This document shows, piece after piece, positions 42,889 to 51,370 of a stretch of DNA of 64,000 nt (position 1 is its first letter; every line of letters begins with the position of its first letter). Source of the DNA: Palsa-504 sp963705835 (lineage in GTDB: Bacteria; Actinomycetota; Actinomycetes; Streptosporangiales; Streptosporangiaceae); assembly GCA_963705835.1 (NCBI GenBank), contig CAVPLC010000094.1, forward strand, positions 1 to 64,000, written 5' to 3'. The notes below the pieces were generated by a model. The model was given only the letters and a program-made list of their open reading frames with translations. It was not told the origin of the DNA and searched no databases. The position numbers and the translations under genes were made by a program.

Positions 42889-42935
42889 CGCATGCTCGCC
42901 GCGCGCCGCGCGGCTTCGCCGTTGTCAGCACTGCT

Positions 42936-42968
42936 GGCCCGGGGGGACGACCCCCCGGAACCCCCCGC
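42936..42968. repeat. GC-rich dispersed repeat, copy D
   Basis: GGGGGGACGACCCCCCGG followed by AACCCCCCG, one base different in length from the core at 23382. It lies 48 bases after tRNA-Leu. Confidence 0.7.
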
Positions 42969-42985
42969 TTGGCCCGCTGTCCTGT

Positions 42986-43075
42986 TCTGGCTGGGCGCCG
43001 ATGGCCATCTTCCGGTCTGGCTGGGCGCCGATGGCCATCTTCTGGTCTGGCTGGGCGCCGTACGCCATCTTCTGC
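42986..43075. repeat. Three tandem 30-base repeats
   Basis: Units at 42986-43015, 43016-43045 and 43046-43075. Each contains TCTGGCTGGGCGCCG and a GCCATCTTC end; units 1 and 2 differ at one base and unit 3 has TACG for ATGG. The unit length is a multiple of three, so on the minus strand it could encode a 10-residue repeat (KMAIGAQPDR), but no gene with a plausible start covers it. Confidence 0.75.
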
Positions 43076-43109
43076 TTGGTTTCCCGGCCACCGCAAGGTT
43101 TTCTCCGGC

Positions 43110-43676
43110 TCACGGGACGACTATTACGGGACAGCGGGCGTGGCGGGCTAGCCAGCTGGGGACGGAGCCTGCTATTCGGTGCCAGATGTGGGTGGGGGCC
43201 CCGATGACCAGGGCGTCGGCGGTGAATTCTTCGGCGGCGGCGGCTAGCTCGCGGGCGGGGCTGCCGCGCCGGGTGCGGACGTGGACGTCGATGTCGGCCT
43301 GGCCGGTGACCTGGTCGAGCTCGGCGAGGAGCCAACGCTCGAGCGCGTCGGCGTCGCGCGGCACTCCTACTACCTGGCCGGTCAGGGGCTCGCAGTAGAC
43401 GCCGGACGAGCAGACGTACACGATGAGCAGCGGTCGGTGCAGGCGGGTGGACAGGCCGGCCGCGTAGGCCAGGGCGTTGCGGCTGGACGCCGAGCCGTCA
43501 TAGCCCGCGACGACCGGGTGCTCGAGCCTGAGCGCGGAGATCGCGGGCTCGGCATGGCTGTCGGGCCTGGCGGTCGGCTCTTCTTTCTTCCCGGCCGCGT
43601 GCGGCGGCGGGGCCTTCCCGGTCGGCTGGCCCGGATCCGGCTGGCCCGGTGATGGGCTTGACTCTGCCTGGTCCAT
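43110..43676 (-). CDS. Universal stress protein (UspA family)
   Basis: 188 residues. A disordered Pro/Glu-rich N-terminal extension of about 50 residues is followed by one Usp domain. HPVVAGYDGSASSRNALAYA is the first strand with the nucleotide-binding Asp. ALVIGAPTHIWHRIAGSVPS through WLARHARCPVIVVP is the C-terminal G-x2-G-x9-G(S/T)-like ATP loop, here with Pro-Thr-His replacing the second Gly, so ATP binding may be altered. Actinobacterial Usps commonly respond to hypoxia and stress. It is separated from tRNA-Leu by repeats and is divergent from the FAD-linked oxidase (123 bases). Confidence 0.85.
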   Translation of the reverse strand: MDQAESSPSPGQPDPGQPTGKAPPPHAAGKKEEPTARPDSHAEPAISALRLEHPVVAGYDGSASSRNALAYAAGLSTRLHRPLLIVYVCSSGVYCEPLTGQVVGVPRDADALERWLLAELDQVTGQADIDVHVRTRRGSPARELAAAAEEFTADALVIGAPTHIWHRIAGSVPSWLARHARCPVIVVP

Positions 43677-43799
43677 CTCCGCGTCCTAGCGGAAGGCCGT
43701 GTCCTCGGCACCCATACCGTGATGGATGCCCCGGATGGACGGCCTTACTCGTATTTGAAGAGCACTATAGATCAGCGCGGGCTCATATGGTGAGTACTC

Positions 43800-45278
43800 A
43801 TGGACGCCCTGCTCGCCGAGCTGGTCGCGATCTGCGGACCTGAGCACGTGCTCACCGACCCCGACGTCACCGCCGGGTACACGACGGACTGGACGCGCAG
43901 GTTCCGCGGCGCCGCCCGCTGCGTGATCCGCCCCGGCGACGTCGACGAGGTGGCCCGGGCGCTGCTCGCCTGCGCGCGTCACGGTGCCCCGGTCGTGCCG
44001 CAGGGCGGGAACACCGGGCTGGTGGGCGGCGGGGTGCCGGCCGGCCGGGCCGCGGTGCTGCTTTCCGCCCGGCGGCTGCGCAGGCTCGATCCGGTCGACA
44101 CGCTGTCGGGACAGGTCACGGCGGGCGCCGGGGTGACGATCGCGGAACTGCGCGCGCACGCGGCCAGGGCCGGCCTGGAGTACGGCGTCGACCTGGCGGC
44201 CCGGGACTCCGCCACGGTGGGCGGCACGATCGCGACCAACGCCGGCGGCATCCAGACGATCAGGTACGGCCCGACGCGCGCCCAGCTGCTCGGGCTGGAG
44301 GCCGCGCTGGCCGACGGCAGCGTGATCAGCAGGCTCGGCGGCATCCAGGCCGACAACACCGGTTACGACCTGACCCAGCTCATCGCGGGCAGCGAGGGAA
44401 CCCTCGCGGTCATCACCGCGGCCCGGCTCCGGCTGTGGCCGGCCGAGCCGCCCACGCTCACCGTGCTGGCCGGCGTGCCGGGCATCGAGGCCGCCGCCGC
44501 CCTGCAGGCCGAGATCAGGTCGCTGGTGCCCGCCGTCCGGGCCGCCGAGTACTTCGAGGCCGCGGGCCTGGCCCTGGTCCGCGCGCACACCGGGCTGCCC
44601 GCTCCGCTGGAGCGCGACTATCCGGCATACCTGCTTGTGGATGCGGCTGCTTCTGAAGATGATGCCGAACGGATGATGGTGCTCGCGCAGCTCCAGGACG
44701 GAGCGGCGGCGATGGATGCGCCGGCCCGCGCGGGGCTGTGGGCCTACCGGGAGCGGCACACGGAGTCGATCAGCGCGGCAGGCATCCCGCACAAGCTCGA
44801 CGTGGCCATGCCGCTGGCCCGGCTCGCGGGCTTCAGGGCCGAGCTGGATTCGGTGATCGCCAAGGCGGATCGGGGCGCCAGGGCGGATGCGCGCGCGATC
44901 GTGTTCGGCCACATCGGCGCGGGCAACCTGCACGTGAACGTGCTCGGCCCGGCGCCGGACGATGACAGCGTGGATGACGCGGTGCTGCGGCTGGCCGCCG
45001 AGCACGGCGGGACGATCTCGGCCGAGCACGGTATCGGCCGGGCCAAGGCGGCGGTCCTGCACCTGTCGAGGTCCCCCGCGGAGATCGCGGCGATGCGTGC
45101 CGTCAAGTCCGCGTTGGACCCGGCAGGCGTCCTTAACCCTGGCGTGTTGTTCTGTTTATCCTCAGGGGGAACGATCCCCCCCAGACCCCCCCTGCTCTTG
45201 GGGGGATGCCATCCCCCCAGACCCCCCTGGGGGGACTTCGTCCCCCGGGCGCCTGTGGGTGGCACGATGTTCACGTGA
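43800..45278 (+). CDS. FAD-linked oxidase, GlcD/D-2-hydroxyacid dehydrogenase type, with repeat-encoded C-terminal tail
   Basis: 492 residues. The PCMH FAD domain is at 35-215 (VVPQGGNTGLVGGGVPAGRA, ATVGGTIATNAGGIQTIRYG, IAGSEGTLAVITAARLRLWP). The C-terminal substrate domain has FGHIGAGNLHVNVLGP, GGTISAEHGIGRAKAAVLHL and MRAVKSALDPAGVLNPGVL, which normally ends the protein. Here the frame runs on about 40 further residues (SSGGTIPPRPPLLLGGCHPP and beyond) encoded by a GC-rich dispersed repeat. It oxidises 2-hydroxyacids such as D-lactate or glycolate. The stop overlaps the GTG of the histidine kinase (GTGA), giving an unexpected oxidase-kinase coupling. Confidence 0.9.
   Translation: MDALLAELVAICGPEHVLTDPDVTAGYTTDWTRRFRGAARCVIRPGDVDEVARALLACARHGAPVVPQGGNTGLVGGGVPAGRAAVLLSARRLRRLDPVDTLSGQVTAGAGVTIAELRAHAARAGLEYGVDLAARDSATVGGTIATNAGGIQTIRYGPTRAQLLGLEAALADGSVISRLGGIQADNTGYDLTQLIAGSEGTLAVITAARLRLWPAEPPTLTVLAGVPGIEAAAALQAEIRSLVPAVRAAEYFEAAGLALVRAHTGLPAPLERDYPAYLLVDAAASEDDAERMMVLAQLQDGAAAMDAPARAGLWAYRERHTESISAAGIPHKLDVAMPLARLAGFRAELDSVIAKADRGARADARAIVFGHIGAGNLHVNVLGPAPDDDSVDDAVLRLAAEHGGTISAEHGIGRAKAAVLHLSRSPAEIAAMRAVKSALDPAGVLNPGVLFCLSSGGTIPPRPPLLLGGCHPPRPPWGDFVPRAPVGGTMFT
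45163..45250. repeat. GC-rich dispersed repeat, copy E, inside the 3' end of the oxidase frame
   Basis: Runs such as CAGGGGGAACGATCCCCCCC, CTTGGGGGGATGCCATCCCC and CCCTGGGGGGACTTCGTCCC form three nested inverted repeats. This is an expanded relative of the copies at 23382 and 42936. It has been read into the oxidase C-terminus. Confidence 0.65.
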
Positions 45279-47167
45279 CCGCAGGGCAGGCGGCAGAGGG
45301 GATCGGCATGGCCGGCCGCACCGACGCGATGGCGCGGGCCGTGATCGAGTGCGCCGCCGACGCCATCGTCGCGTTCGGCACCGACCGGACGGTCATGCTG
45401 TGGAACCCGGCCGCCGAGCGGATGTTCGGCTGGAGCACGGCCGAGGTCGTCGGCCTGGAGCCGCAGATCATCCCCGAGGAGCTGAAGGCGGAGCACAACG
45501 CGGTCCTGGAACGCGTCCGCGGCGGCGGGCAGATCTCGTTCGCGACCCGCAGGATCCGCAAGGACAGCACGGTCGTCGACGTGCGGATCGACACCAGCGC
45601 GCTGATCGACGGCGCGGGCGAGGTGACCGGCTGGGTCAACGTGTGCCACCAGACCGGCGAGGACGACGTGGCGCGCCACTACATGGCCGAACGTGCCCGG
45701 GTGGTCCGCAGGCTCGGTGACGTGGTGGCGGACATGAACGCCCAGCGGGACCTGGAATCGGTGCTCGACCGCATCGCCGCCAGCCTGCGCGAGCTGACCA
45801 GCGCCGACGCCGGCGGCTTCGTGCTCATCGAGGACGATATGCTCCGCCTGGTCAGCACGGCCGGGCTGCCCGCCAGGCTGCGCGGCCGGACCGCGGCGCT
45901 GTCCAAGAGCCTGGTCGGCGAGCTGATGGCCTCCGGCAAGACGGTCATGATGGCGACCGGGGAGTCGGGCGGCTTCGATGACCTGATCTGGTCGGCGCTG
46001 CCGGGCCTGCACACGATCGCGCTCAGCCTGTCCCACGTGGCGGGCAAACCCTACGGCGCGCTGTACGCGCTGTACAGCAGGCGCACGCTCAGCCACGTCG
46101 AGCTGGAACTGCTGGAGCTGCTGGCCGGGCACGCCGGCGTGGCGCTCACCAACGCCATGGCGTTCGAGGAGGTCGTCAGGCAGCGCGCGCACGAGCGCGC
46201 GGTCATCGACGGCAGCGCGGACGGCATCGCCGTGCTCGACCAAGCCGGCCTGGTGCGGCAGTGGAACCCGGCGGCGCACCGGATCACCGGGACACCCGCC
46301 CTGGACGTGATCGGCAAGCCGCCGCCGTTCCCGCTGCCCGAGCCGGACGCCATGCTCACCCACAAGCTGCCGAACGGCCGCTGGCTCGACGTGCTGTGCA
46401 CCGCGCTCGCCGACGGCGGGGAGCTGGTCATCGACTTCCGTGACGTCACCGCGGCCAAGGAGCTCGAAGAGGCCAAGGACCTGTTCCTGGCCACCACCAG
46501 CCACGAGCTGCGTACCCCCATCACCGTCGTGCAGGGCTTCGCCAGCACGCTGGCCAGCCGGTGGGATCAGCTCGGCGACGCGGAACGACGCGCCGCGGTG
46601 CAGACCATCGCCGAGCGGGCCGGCTCGCTCGGCAGGCTGGTCGAGCAGCTGCTGCTCGGCTCGCGGGCCGGTGCCGACCAGCTTCCCGTCCGCAACGGCC
46701 CGTTCGACCTCGGCGCCGTGCTGCGCGGGGCCGCCACCGCCTTCCGGCCGCTGTCGGACAAGCACACCGTCGTCGCCGACATCCCCGACGACCTGCCGGC
46801 CGCCAGCGGGGACACCATGGCCACCGACATCATCGTCGGGCAGCTGCTCGAGAACGCGTTCAAGTACTCGCCCGACGGCGGCACCGTCACCGTGCGGGCC
46901 CTGGTCACCGGGGACTGGATCGAGGTCACCGTGGAAGACGAGGGCATCGGCATCGCCGACGGGGATCACGAGCGCATCTTCGACCGGTTCTTCCAGGGCG
47001 AGACGGGCGACCGCCGCCGGTTCGGCGGCGTCGGCATCGGCCTGTTCATCGTCCGCCGCCTGGCCGAGGCCCAGCACGGCGACGTGACCGCGAGCTCGCG
47101 CCCTTCCGGGGGCACCATGATGCGCCTGCGCCTGCGGCCCGCCGAGGGCCTGGAGCTCCGTACCTAA
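45275..47167 (+). CDS. PAS-GAF-PAS sensor histidine kinase
   Basis: 630 residues from GTG 45275 (overlapping the oxidase stop); ATG 45308 with GAGGGG upstream is an alternative. PAS 1 is at about 15-130 (IVAFGTDRTVMLWNPAAERM, FGWSTAEVVG). A GAF domain spans about 150-305 (SLRELTSADAGGFVLIEDD, LELLELLAGHAGVALTNAMA). A second PAS is at about 310-400 (DGIAVLDQAGLVRQWNPAAH). The HisKA motif is FLATTSHELRTPITVVQGFA, and HATPase boxes are LLENAFKYSPDGGTVTV, VEDEGIGIADGDHERIFDRF and GGVGIGLFIVRRLAEAQHGD. It has no membrane helix, so it is a cytoplasmic sensor. No response regulator is adjacent. Confidence 0.92.
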   Translation: MTAGQAAEGIGMAGRTDAMARAVIECAADAIVAFGTDRTVMLWNPAAERMFGWSTAEVVGLEPQIIPEELKAEHNAVLERVRGGGQISFATRRIRKDSTVVDVRIDTSALIDGAGEVTGWVNVCHQTGEDDVARHYMAERARVVRRLGDVVADMNAQRDLESVLDRIAASLRELTSADAGGFVLIEDDMLRLVSTAGLPARLRGRTAALSKSLVGELMASGKTVMMATGESGGFDDLIWSALPGLHTIALSLSHVAGKPYGALYALYSRRTLSHVELELLELLAGHAGVALTNAMAFEEVVRQRAHERAVIDGSADGIAVLDQAGLVRQWNPAAHRITGTPALDVIGKPPPFPLPEPDAMLTHKLPNGRWLDVLCTALADGGELVIDFRDVTAAKELEEAKDLFLATTSHELRTPITVVQGFASTLASRWDQLGDAERRAAVQTIAERAGSLGRLVEQLLLGSRAGADQLPVRNGPFDLGAVLRGAATAFRPLSDKHTVVADIPDDLPAASGDTMATDIIVGQLLENAFKYSPDGGTVTVRALVTGDWIEVTVEDEGIGIADGDHERIFDRFFQGETGDRRRFGGVGIGLFIVRRLAEAQHGDVTASSRPSGGTMMRLRLRPAEGLELRT

Positions 47168-47991
47168 CCGGGCACCTCGCCGGCGGTGTGGTCGACCTCG
47201 TGGGCGGCGCCGCGCTGGCGGGGTTCGCCGCCGGTGGCGTCCAGGTAGGCGTCGATGATCCCGGGCACGTCCTCGCCCTGCATCATGATCTGGCCCTTTT
47301 CCAGCCAGATGACCCGGTTGCAGCTGGCCTCGATCTCGCCCAGGTTGTGCGCGACGAGGAACACGGTGCCCGCCTCCTTGCGCAGCTCCATGATCTTCTC
47401 GTGGCTCTTGGCCCGGAAGCTGGCGTCGCCCGTGGCCAGCGCCTCGTCGATCATCAGGATCTCGTGGCTCTTGGCCGAGGCGATGGAGAAACGCAGCCGC
47501 TGCGCCATGCCGGTGGAGTACGTGCGCATGGGGTAGTCGATGAAGTTGCCGACTCCGGAGAAGTCCACGATGGACTGGTAGCGCTCCTTGACGTCCTGCG
47601 GGCTCATGCCCATGGCCAGGCCGCCGAGCACCACGTTGCGCTCCCCGGTCAGGTCGTCGAGCAGCGCCGCGTTGACGCCGAGCAGGGCCGCCTGCCCGCT
47701 GGTGTAGACGCAGCCGCGCTCGGGCGGGAGCAGGCCCGCGATGGCCTGCAGCAGCGTGGACTTGCCCGACCCGTTCCTGCCGATGACCCCGATCGCGTCG
47801 CCGTGGTTGACCACGAACGAGATGCCCCTGATGGCGTGCACCTCGCGCACCGACGGCCGCCGCTGGCGCTTGACCACCCGCATGAGCGCGGTCGCCGCGG
47901 TGCCCTTGTCGCCGCCCGCGCCGTACACGCGGTAGACGACATGCAGGTTGTCGACGATCACGGTGGGGTCAGACCCGTTACCCACGGACAT
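47164..47991 (-). CDS. ABC transporter ATP-binding protein, polysaccharide/teichoic acid export type (TagH/Wzt)
   Basis: 275 residues from ATG 47991. Walker A is AIGVIGRNGSGKSTLLQAIA and the Q-loop follows. The signature region reads YSTGMAQRLRFSIASAKSHE, in place of LSGGQ, as is typical of the TagH/Wzt class. Walker B is ILMIDEALATGDASFRAKSH, and the H-loop is FLVAHNLGEIEASCNRVIWL. Relatives energise export of teichoic acids or O-antigen-like glycans with a separate two-component permease. No permease lies next to it in this window, so it is an orphan or the partner is elsewhere. It converges on the histidine kinase, with stops overlapping by four bases. Confidence 0.88.
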   Translation of the reverse strand: MSVGNGSDPTVIVDNLHVVYRVYGAGGDKGTAATALMRVVKRQRRPSVREVHAIRGISFVVNHGDAIGVIGRNGSGKSTLLQAIAGLLPPERGCVYTSGQAALLGVNAALLDDLTGERNVVLGGLAMGMSPQDVKERYQSIVDFSGVGNFIDYPMRTYSTGMAQRLRFSIASAKSHEILMIDEALATGDASFRAKSHEKIMELRKEAGTVFLVAHNLGEIEASCNRVIWLEKGQIMMQGEDVPGIIDAYLDATGGEPRQRGAAHEVDHTAGEVPG

Positions 47992-48141
47992 ACTCCAGAC
48001 GTTACCGTGCTCGCCGCCGATACCTGAGCCACGAGGGTTCTGCTGAGACGCTGTTACCGCCGCGATATCTGCGGTGTGCACGTGTTTCCAGGACGCCAGG
48101 ACGGGGCATTTCCCGCACGTACCAGATTAGCCGGGGCGGAC

Positions 48142-48585
48142 ATGGAGGTGACTGAGTCGAGCGTCCTCATGCTCCCCTTCACTCCCGCGAGCGTCGGCGA
48201 GGCACGGCGGCGTCTGGTATCCGACCTCATCAAGGCGGGCATCTACGGTTCCACGGTCAGCGACGCCGCGCTGGTGATGAGCGAACTGCTGAGCAACGCC
48301 CTGCGGCACGCCACGCCGCTGCCCGGTTCGTGCCTGCGCGTGGCCTGGCACCTCGACTCCGACAGCGTCCGGGTCTCGGTCTGCGACGGCGGCGGGCCCA
48401 CCCGGCCTGAGCTGGGCGAACCAACTCATGGGGCGACCGGGGGCCGTGGCCTGCGGATCGTGGCGAAGCTGTCGCGGCGCTGGGGGACGGGTCACGATGA
48501 GGACGGCATCATGGTCTGGGCGGAGGTCGAGCTCCCGCAGATGACCACGGTCGCCGTGCCTGCCGCGGCCGTGGAGAGCGGCTAG
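48142..48585 (+). CDS. RsbW-like ATP-binding protein (HATPase_c, anti-sigma kinase type)
   Basis: 147 residues. The GHKL fold shows MSELLSNALRHATPLPG (N-box), VRVSVCDGGGPTRPEL (D-box) and GATGGRGLRIVAKLSRRWGT (G-box). The short size and N-terminal FTPASVGEARRRLVSDL fit the stand-alone serine-kinase/anti-sigma family expanded in Streptomyces and relatives, which phosphorylates STAS antagonists or binds sigma factors. The STAS protein 90 bases downstream on the same strand is the natural partner. No sigma factor gene is adjacent. ATG 48142 was preferred over 48076 for conservation. Confidence 0.85.
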   Translation: MEVTESSVLMLPFTPASVGEARRRLVSDLIKAGIYGSTVSDAALVMSELLSNALRHATPLPGSCLRVAWHLDSDSVRVSVCDGGGPTRPELGEPTHGATGGRGLRIVAKLSRRWGTGHDEDGIMVWAEVELPQMTTVAVPAAAVESG

Positions 48586-48674
48586 CGGTCGCCACCCCGC
48601 GGTGAGTGAACTCTCAGCATGTGCTCAGGGTAGCTACCTGGCTTCCGGGCGCGCGGAGCGGTAAGGTTCGGCTC

Positions 48675-49049
48675 GTGGAGCTAAATGTCTCGAGTCGATT
48701 TCACGATGATCACACAATCGTGACCATTTCCGGTGAGATCGATCTCTATACCGCTCCTCGGCTGCACAGCGAGCTGGCCGCCCTGCTGGTCGAAGGCATG
48801 CCCGCCCGGGTCGTGATCGACATGTCCGGCGTGGAATTCTGCGACTCGACCGGCATGAACGTGCTGCTTTCTTGCCTGCGCCGGGCCCGCGAGCGGGGCG
48901 GCGAACTGGAGATTGCCGCGCCCAAGCCCGCGGTGCGCAAGATCCTTCAGGTCACCGGGCTTGACTCGGTGTTCACCCTCGTCGAGGACGCGAACGCCCT
49001 GGGCCCGATGGGCCTGGGCCGGCCGAAGCCCGCCGTACCGCGCAACTGA
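48675..49049 (+). CDS. STAS-domain anti-sigma factor antagonist (RsbV-like)
   Basis: 124 residues from GTG 48675. The STAS domain reads DDHTIVTISGEIDLYTAPRL, RVVIDMSGVEFCDSTGMNVL and RARERGGELEIAAPKPAVRK. DST in EFCDSTGMN contains the Ser that is the usual phosphorylation site. It follows the RsbW-like gene, giving a partner-switch pair in which a phosphatase or stress input (not seen here) would release the antagonist. Confidence 0.9.
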   Translation: MELNVSSRFHDDHTIVTISGEIDLYTAPRLHSELAALLVEGMPARVVIDMSGVEFCDSTGMNVLLSCLRRARERGGELEIAAPKPAVRKILQVTGLDSVFTLVEDANALGPMGLGRPKPAVPRN

Positions 49050-49076
49050 GCCGCTGGTTGACCTAAGATCGGCCCC

Positions 49077-49787
49077 ATGTCAGGAGGGGCGCGGTCCGGT
49101 GACGTCGCGGTGGTCATCCCGGCGCGGAACGAGGCGGATCGCATCCAGGCGACCGTGACGTCGGCGGCCGGGATCACCGGCGTCGCGCTGGTCATCGTCG
49201 TCGATGACGGCTCGACGGACGGCACCGCCGCCGTGGCCCAGCGCGCGGGCGCCATGGTGACGCGGCACGCCGGGAACCGGGGCAAGGGCGCCGCGATGGA
49301 GACCGGCGCGGAGGCGGCCCGCCTGCTCGACCAGCACGAGCACCTCGATCGTCCGCGGCACCTGCTGTTCCTCGACGCGGACCTGGCCGACACCGCCGCC
49401 CTGGCCGGGCCGCTCGTCGATCCGGTGCTGGCGGGTAAGGCGGACATGACCATCGCCGTGTTCAGCGCCACCGTCAAGCTCGGCGGGCACGGGCTGGTCG
49501 TCGGCCTGTCCGGGGCGGGCATCCAGCGGGCCACCGGCTGGCGGCCGGCGCAGCCGCTGAACGGGCAGCGCTGCCTGACCCGGGCGGCCTTCGAGGCCGC
49601 GCGGCCGCTCGCCCGGGGCTGGGGAGTGGAGACGGGGCTCACCATCGACCTGCTGCGCAAGGGACTGCGGGTCACCGAGGTCGAGGTCGAGCTCGCCCAC
49701 CGGGCCACCGGCACCGGCCTGCGCGCCCAGCTGCACCGCGCTCACCAGCTCGCCGATGTCGCCAGGGCCCTCGCCGTACGCCGATGA
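49077..49787 (+). CDS. Glycosyltransferase family 2
   Basis: 236 residues. VAVVIPARNEADRIQATVTS opens the GT-A fold. ALVIVVDDGSTDGTAAVA is the nucleotide-sugar-binding loop, LLFLDADLADTAAL is the DxD metal site, and ARGWGVETGLTIDLLRKGLR is the C-terminal acceptor-side segment with ED-like Glu. Its relatives include polyprenyl-phosphate sugar synthases and glucosyl-3-phosphoglycerate synthase-like enzymes, but it lacks a membrane domain. The ATGA overlap with the following mannosyltransferase suggests it makes a lipid-linked donor for it (inference). Confidence 0.85.
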   Translation: MSGGARSGDVAVVIPARNEADRIQATVTSAAGITGVALVIVVDDGSTDGTAAVAQRAGAMVTRHAGNRGKGAAMETGAEAARLLDQHEHLDRPRHLLFLDADLADTAALAGPLVDPVLAGKADMTIAVFSATVKLGGHGLVVGLSGAGIQRATGWRPAQPLNGQRCLTRAAFEAARPLARGWGVETGLTIDLLRKGLRVTEVEVELAHRATGTGLRAQLHRAHQLADVARALAVRR

Positions 49788-51370
49788 CCAGACGGGCGCC
49801 GATGACCAGACGGCCAGGGCAGGCGGGCCCGGCGGCGGGACGCGCGGGTCTGGCCGCCATCGGCGCCAGCGCCGCGCTCACGTTCACGGTCGCCGTGGCC
49901 GGGCCTTCGGTCATGGAGCCGGTGCTTCCCGGCCGGTCCGGGCAGCCGCCGTGGGCGTTCGACGCGCACCTGTCGCCGTACCTGGCGGTCGGGCTCACCG
50001 CGGCGGCGCTGGCGGCCGGGACGCTCGGCCTGGTACTCACGTTGCGCGCGGTACGCGGCGGCTGGTCGGTCCCGGCACGCGCCGTCCTGGCTGCCGGGCT
50101 GCTGGCCGCGGCCGCGCTTACGCTGGTGCCGCCGTTCGGGTCATCGGATCATCTGAGCTACGCGGCGTACGGGCGGATGCTCGCCACCGGCCACAATCCG
50201 TACACGACGACGCCCGCCCAGCTGGCCGCGCTCGGCGACCCCGTTGCACGGGCGGTGCAGGACTGGTTCACCACCCCGTCGGTCTACGGGCCGCTGGCCA
50301 CCGCGATCGAGGGGCTGGCCTCGCTGATCGGCGGCACGTCGGCGCGGCTCACCGTGTTCGTGCTGGGCCTGGCCAACCTGGCCGCCTTCGGCGTCACCGC
50401 CCTGTTGCTGCACCGCATGACGCGCGGCGATCACGTTCGCCAGCTGCGCGCCGCGCTGCTGTGGGCCGCCAATCCGCTGCTCCTGCAGCTGCTCGTGGCC
50501 GGCGCGCACGTCGACGGCCAGGCGGCCGTCTTCGGCGTAGCCGCGGTCGCCGTTCTGGGCTCGTCCCCCCGGGCCAGTCGATCCGCCATGGCGGGGGTCT
50601 TGGTCGGGCTGGGGTTCGCGGTCAAGGTCTCGGACGTGCTGGTGGGCCTGGGGCTGGCCATCGCGCTGACCATCCGGCTCTGGCCCGCATGGCGGCGGCT
50701 CCTGCCGCCGCTGGCGGCGCTCGGGGCGGGATTCGCGGCGACGGCGGGCGCGGCGCTGGCCATCGGCGGGTCCGCGATGATGCGGCAGCTGTCGCGGGAA
50801 AGCGACATGGTCTCGATCGGCTCGCCGTGGCGGGTGATCCGGACCGTCATCCACCTCGCCGTGACCGGGACGGCCGCCACCGACATCGTCAAGCTCGGCG
50901 CGATCGCCCTGGCCGCCGCGCTCGCCGTAATGCTCATCCGCGGGCTGGCCGGATACGAGCGTGATCCGGGCCGGGCCGGATACCAGGCCGCCGCGGCCAC
51001 GGTGGCGTTCGCGCTGGTCATTGCCTGGCTCTTCGCCTGGCCGTACGTGCTGCCGTGGTATGACGCGCTGGCCTGGGCACTGCTGCCGATCGTCCCGCTG
51101 GCCGGGGCGCTCGACGGGATCTGCTGGCTGCTGCTGGCGCGGACCGCGGCGCTCGGCTTCGGCTACCTGCCCGCGCGCCAGACGGGAGTGACGCTGCCGA
51201 GCGGGCTCGCGTGGCTGCAGCCGGTGATCAGGCACGGCGTGACCCCCGCGGTCCTGGCCGTCGCCACCGTGTTGCTGGTGGTCCTGACGGTGCGTTCACG
51301 GTCGTCGGGGCGGCAGGTTTTGAGCGGGGACAGCGTGGACCGCGCGCCGACCGCGACGAAGGCCCTGTGA
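49784..51370 (+). CDS. Polyprenol-phosphate-mannose-dependent alpha-1,6-mannosyltransferase (MptB-like), GT-C
   Basis: 528 residues with about twelve or thirteen helices. FGSSDHLSYAAYGRMLATGH contains the Asp of the GT-C first loop, followed by NPYTTTPAQLA. VYGPLATAIEGLASLIGG, ANPLLLQLLVAGAHVDGQAA and WLFAWPYVLPWYDALAW match MptA/MptB-type enzymes that extend mannan or lipomannan cores using lipid-linked mannose outside the membrane. Overlaps on both sides (ATGA, GTGA) place it in a three-gene operon with the GT2 and GT87 proteins. Confidence 0.8.
   Translation: MTRRAPMTRRPGQAGPAAGRAGLAAIGASAALTFTVAVAGPSVMEPVLPGRSGQPPWAFDAHLSPYLAVGLTAAALAAGTLGLVLTLRAVRGGWSVPARAVLAAGLLAAAALTLVPPFGSSDHLSYAAYGRMLATGHNPYTTTPAQLAALGDPVARAVQDWFTTPSVYGPLATAIEGLASLIGGTSARLTVFVLGLANLAAFGVTALLLHRMTRGDHVRQLRAALLWAANPLLLQLLVAGAHVDGQAAVFGVAAVAVLGSSPRASRSAMAGVLVGLGFAVKVSDVLVGLGLAIALTIRLWPAWRRLLPPLAALGAGFAATAGAALAIGGSAMMRQLSRESDMVSIGSPWRVIRTVIHLAVTGTAATDIVKLGAIALAAALAVMLIRGLAGYERDPGRAGYQAAAATVAFALVIAWLFAWPYVLPWYDALAWALLPIVPLAGALDGICWLLLARTAALGFGYLPARQTGVTLPSGLAWLQPVIRHGVTPAVLAVATVLLVVLTVRSRSSGRQVLSGDSVDRAPTATKAL

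Noticed and set aside
45163..45250. Riboswitch or attenuator upstream of the histidine kinase
   Set aside because: The hairpins are explained by the dispersed GC-rich repeat family and lie inside a translated frame.
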